Of a stretch of 41,045 nt of DNA, positions 39,654-41,045 are shown in pieces. The notes under the pieces were generated by a model. That model did not search any database, had not been told where the DNA came from, and worked only from the letters and a program-made list of their open reading frames with translations. A program made the position numbers and the translations under genes. This DNA comes from Verrucomicrobiales bacterium (lineage in GTDB: Bacteria > Verrucomicrobiota > Verrucomicrobiia > Limisphaerales > UBA9464), in contig JAIXXC010000205.1 of the NCBI GenBank assembly GCA_027490985.1, forward strand, positions 1 to 41,045, given 5' to 3'. The first letter of the stretch is position 1, and each line of letters begins with the position of its first letter.

Positions 39654-41045
39654 CATCCGCCCCGCCCCCCGATGGTCGCCGCACGGTCTGAGCCGCCGCC
39701 GGTTGCTGCTGGACAGCGCCCTCGGATTCGGCGCTCTGGCCTTCTCCTCCCTGCTCTCCGAGGCGGCATCAGCGGAGCGCCCCGCACCCCACAGTCGCAC
39801 GGCCCCCTCCACCCGGGCTCACCACCGGGCCAAGGCGCGGAATGTCATCTTCCTGTACATGGATGGCGGTGTCTCGCAGGTGGACACCTTCGATCCGAAG
39901 CCGCGCCTGACCCGGGAGGATGGAAAGCCTTTCGGACTGCGCATGGAACCGACGCAGTTCGAGGACAACGGAGCCACACTGGGCAGTCCCTGGGCGTTCC
40001 GGCCTCGCGGTCAGAGCGGGCTGCCGATTAGCGATCTGTTCCCGCAGGTGGGATCCTGCGCCGACGACTTGTGCGTGATCCGCTCCATGGTGTCGCGGTT
40101 CTCAGAGCACAATGCCGCCAACTACTTCCTGCATTCCGGCAGCGGGATGGCCGGCCGGCCGAGCATGGGGGCCTGGACCACCTACGGCCTCGGATCGGAG
40201 AACAGGGATCTCCCCGGTTACGTGGTGCTCGATGGGGGACTGATTCCCTCCGGGGGCGTCGACTGCTTCGGACCCGGGTTCCTGCCGGCCGACCATCAGG
40301 CGTCGCTCCTGCGCAACGATCTGCCCGCGCTGGCCAACATCCAACCGCTCGAGACGTCACCGGGCCTCCAACGCGGCAAACTGGATTCGGTGCGCGCGCT
40401 CGACGCGGCCGCGCTCGGGCGGTTGGGAGCCCACGACGCCCTCGAGGCGGCCATCGCCAACGCAGAACTGGCTTATCGGATGCAGATGTCGGTGCCCGAG
40501 GCGACGTCGATCGCGGGCGAATCGGAAGCCACCCGACGCCTCTATGGCTTGGACTCCACCTCCGAACACACCCGCTCTTATGGCCGGCAATGCCTGGTGG
40601 CCCGGCGACTCATTGAGCGCGGCGTCCGATTCGTCGAACTCACGTGCACCCGGGCCCATGGCAACGCCCGTTGGGATGCCCACGGAGACCTGCGCAACAA
40701 CCACTCGGTCAACGCCCGGGCCATCGACCAACCCATCGCTGGCTTGCTGACCGACCTCAAGGCGCGCGGCCTGCTCGACGAGACCGTGGTCCTCTGGTCC
40801 GGCGAATTCGGACGCACCCCGTTCGCCCAGGGCCGGGATGGCCGCGACCACAATCCCCACGGATTCAGCCTTTGGATGGCCGGTGGCGGCGCTCGGGGAG
40901 GCATGGCCTATGGATCGACCGACGAATACGGCTACAAGGCCGCCGAGAACCCCGTCGAACTGCACGACCTCCACGCCACCCTGCTGCACCTCCTGGGCCT
41001 GGACCATGAGCGGTTGACCTACCGCTTCGGCGGCCGCGACTACCG
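39643..41045 (+). CDS. DUF1501 family protein, truncated at right edge
   Basis: I read this frame directly: it starts at ATG 39643 and is still open at the last base (about 467 residues visible). AGGAG at 39631-39635 precedes the start. The N-terminus has a Tat-like signal (LSRRRLLLDSALGFGALAFS). DUF1501 landmarks follow: NVIFLYMDGGVSQVDTFDPK, VIRSMVSRFSEHNAANYF, GRPSMGAWTTYGLGSE, the GVRFVELTC block and the C-terminal WSGEFGRTPFAQGRDGRDHN-type motif with metal-ligand-like residues shared with the alkaline-phosphatase superfamily. Only the last few residues are likely missing. It overlaps the upstream DUF1553 gene by 11 bases and forms the same pair as at the left edge. Confidence 0.93.
   Translation, partial: MSPDIRPAPRWSPHGLSRRRLLLDSALGFGALAFSSLLSEAASAERPAPHSRTAPSTRAHHRAKARNVIFLYMDGGVSQVDTFDPKPRLTREDGKPFGLRMEPTQFEDNGATLGSPWAFRPRGQSGLPISDLFPQVGSCADDLCVIRSMVSRFSEHNAANYFLHSGSGMAGRPSMGAWTTYGLGSENRDLPGYVVLDGGLIPSGGVDCFGPGFLPADHQASLLRNDLPALANIQPLETSPGLQRGKLDSVRALDAAALGRLGAHDALEAAIANAELAYRMQMSVPEATSIAGESEATRRLYGLDSTSEHTRSYGRQCLVARRLIERGVRFVELTCTRAHGNARWDAHGDLRNNHSVNARAIDQPIAGLLTDLKARGLLDETVVLWSGEFGRTPFAQGRDGRDHNPHGFSLWMAGGGARGGMAYGSTDEYGYKAAENPVELHDLHATLLHLLGLDHERLTYRFGGRDY

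Overview
The window looks like a chromosomal segment of a high-GC, Gram-negative bacterium of the PVC superphylum, most likely Verrucomicrobiota (a Pedosphaera/Limisphaera-like lineage; this placement is inference). The reasons are paired DUF1549/DUF1553 (planctomycete-cytochrome type) and DUF1501 genes at both edges, a Tat-exported Gfo/Idh/MocA oxidoreductase, a giant lamin-tail/CotH surface protein, an NPCBM-bearing exported hydrolase, LPS genes (kdsB, hldD) and the weakness or absence of Shine-Dalgarno sequences before most starts. I see no phage genes, insertion sequences, CRISPR arrays or rRNA.

Layout. 1-3001 (minus): the start of a DUF1501 gene preceded by its DUF1549/DUF1553 partner. 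3145-11721 (minus): ten co-oriented genes, yicC-gmk-coaC followed by a membrane histidine kinase, an NtrC-type sigma-54 regulator, a small membrane protein, an HpnD-type squalene/presqualene synthase, a YdjC/HpnK-like deacetylase, a half-size EamA/SMR-like transporter and the flavin transferase ApbE. From the kinase onward each gene overlaps the next, by 4 bases in five cases and 11 bases in one. 11966-14902: lipoprotein-like esterase, convergent NAD-dependent sugar epimerase, pirin. 14924-16974 (minus): a deoxyhypusine-synthase-like protein, two small proteins (one DUF4236) and tRNA-Arg(TCT). 17217-26089: envelope polysaccharide and chromosome genes, namely hldD, a UDP-sugar dehydrogenase, smc, and divergently kdsB plus a lipid-exporter-like ABC transporter. 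26123-29100 (minus): an exported isochorismatase-fold/NPCBM protein and two membrane proteins. 29202-34732 (plus): a short frameshifted gene and a 1755-residue modular secreted CotH/LTD protein. 34827-41045: a Gfo/Idh/MocA oxidoreductase divergent from a three-part PSCyt1-DUF1549-DUF1553 gene, which is followed by a second DUF1501 gene cut by the right edge.

How the genes fit together. The LPS and nucleotide-sugar genes (kdsB, ABC exporter, hldD, dehydrogenase, epimerase) point to a lipid A-core/surface polysaccharide. The kinase-to-ApbE block reads as one translationally coupled unit that puts isoprenoid-lipid synthesis and modification next to a sigma-54-type two-component system. I consider this block the best candidate for an undescribed system here. 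The second most interesting item is the DHS-like protein, which keeps the family's overall layout but has no lysine where the catalytic one is expected. A perfect 14-bp palindrome matching the LexA operator form I recall for Verrucomicrobia lies between two convergent genes.
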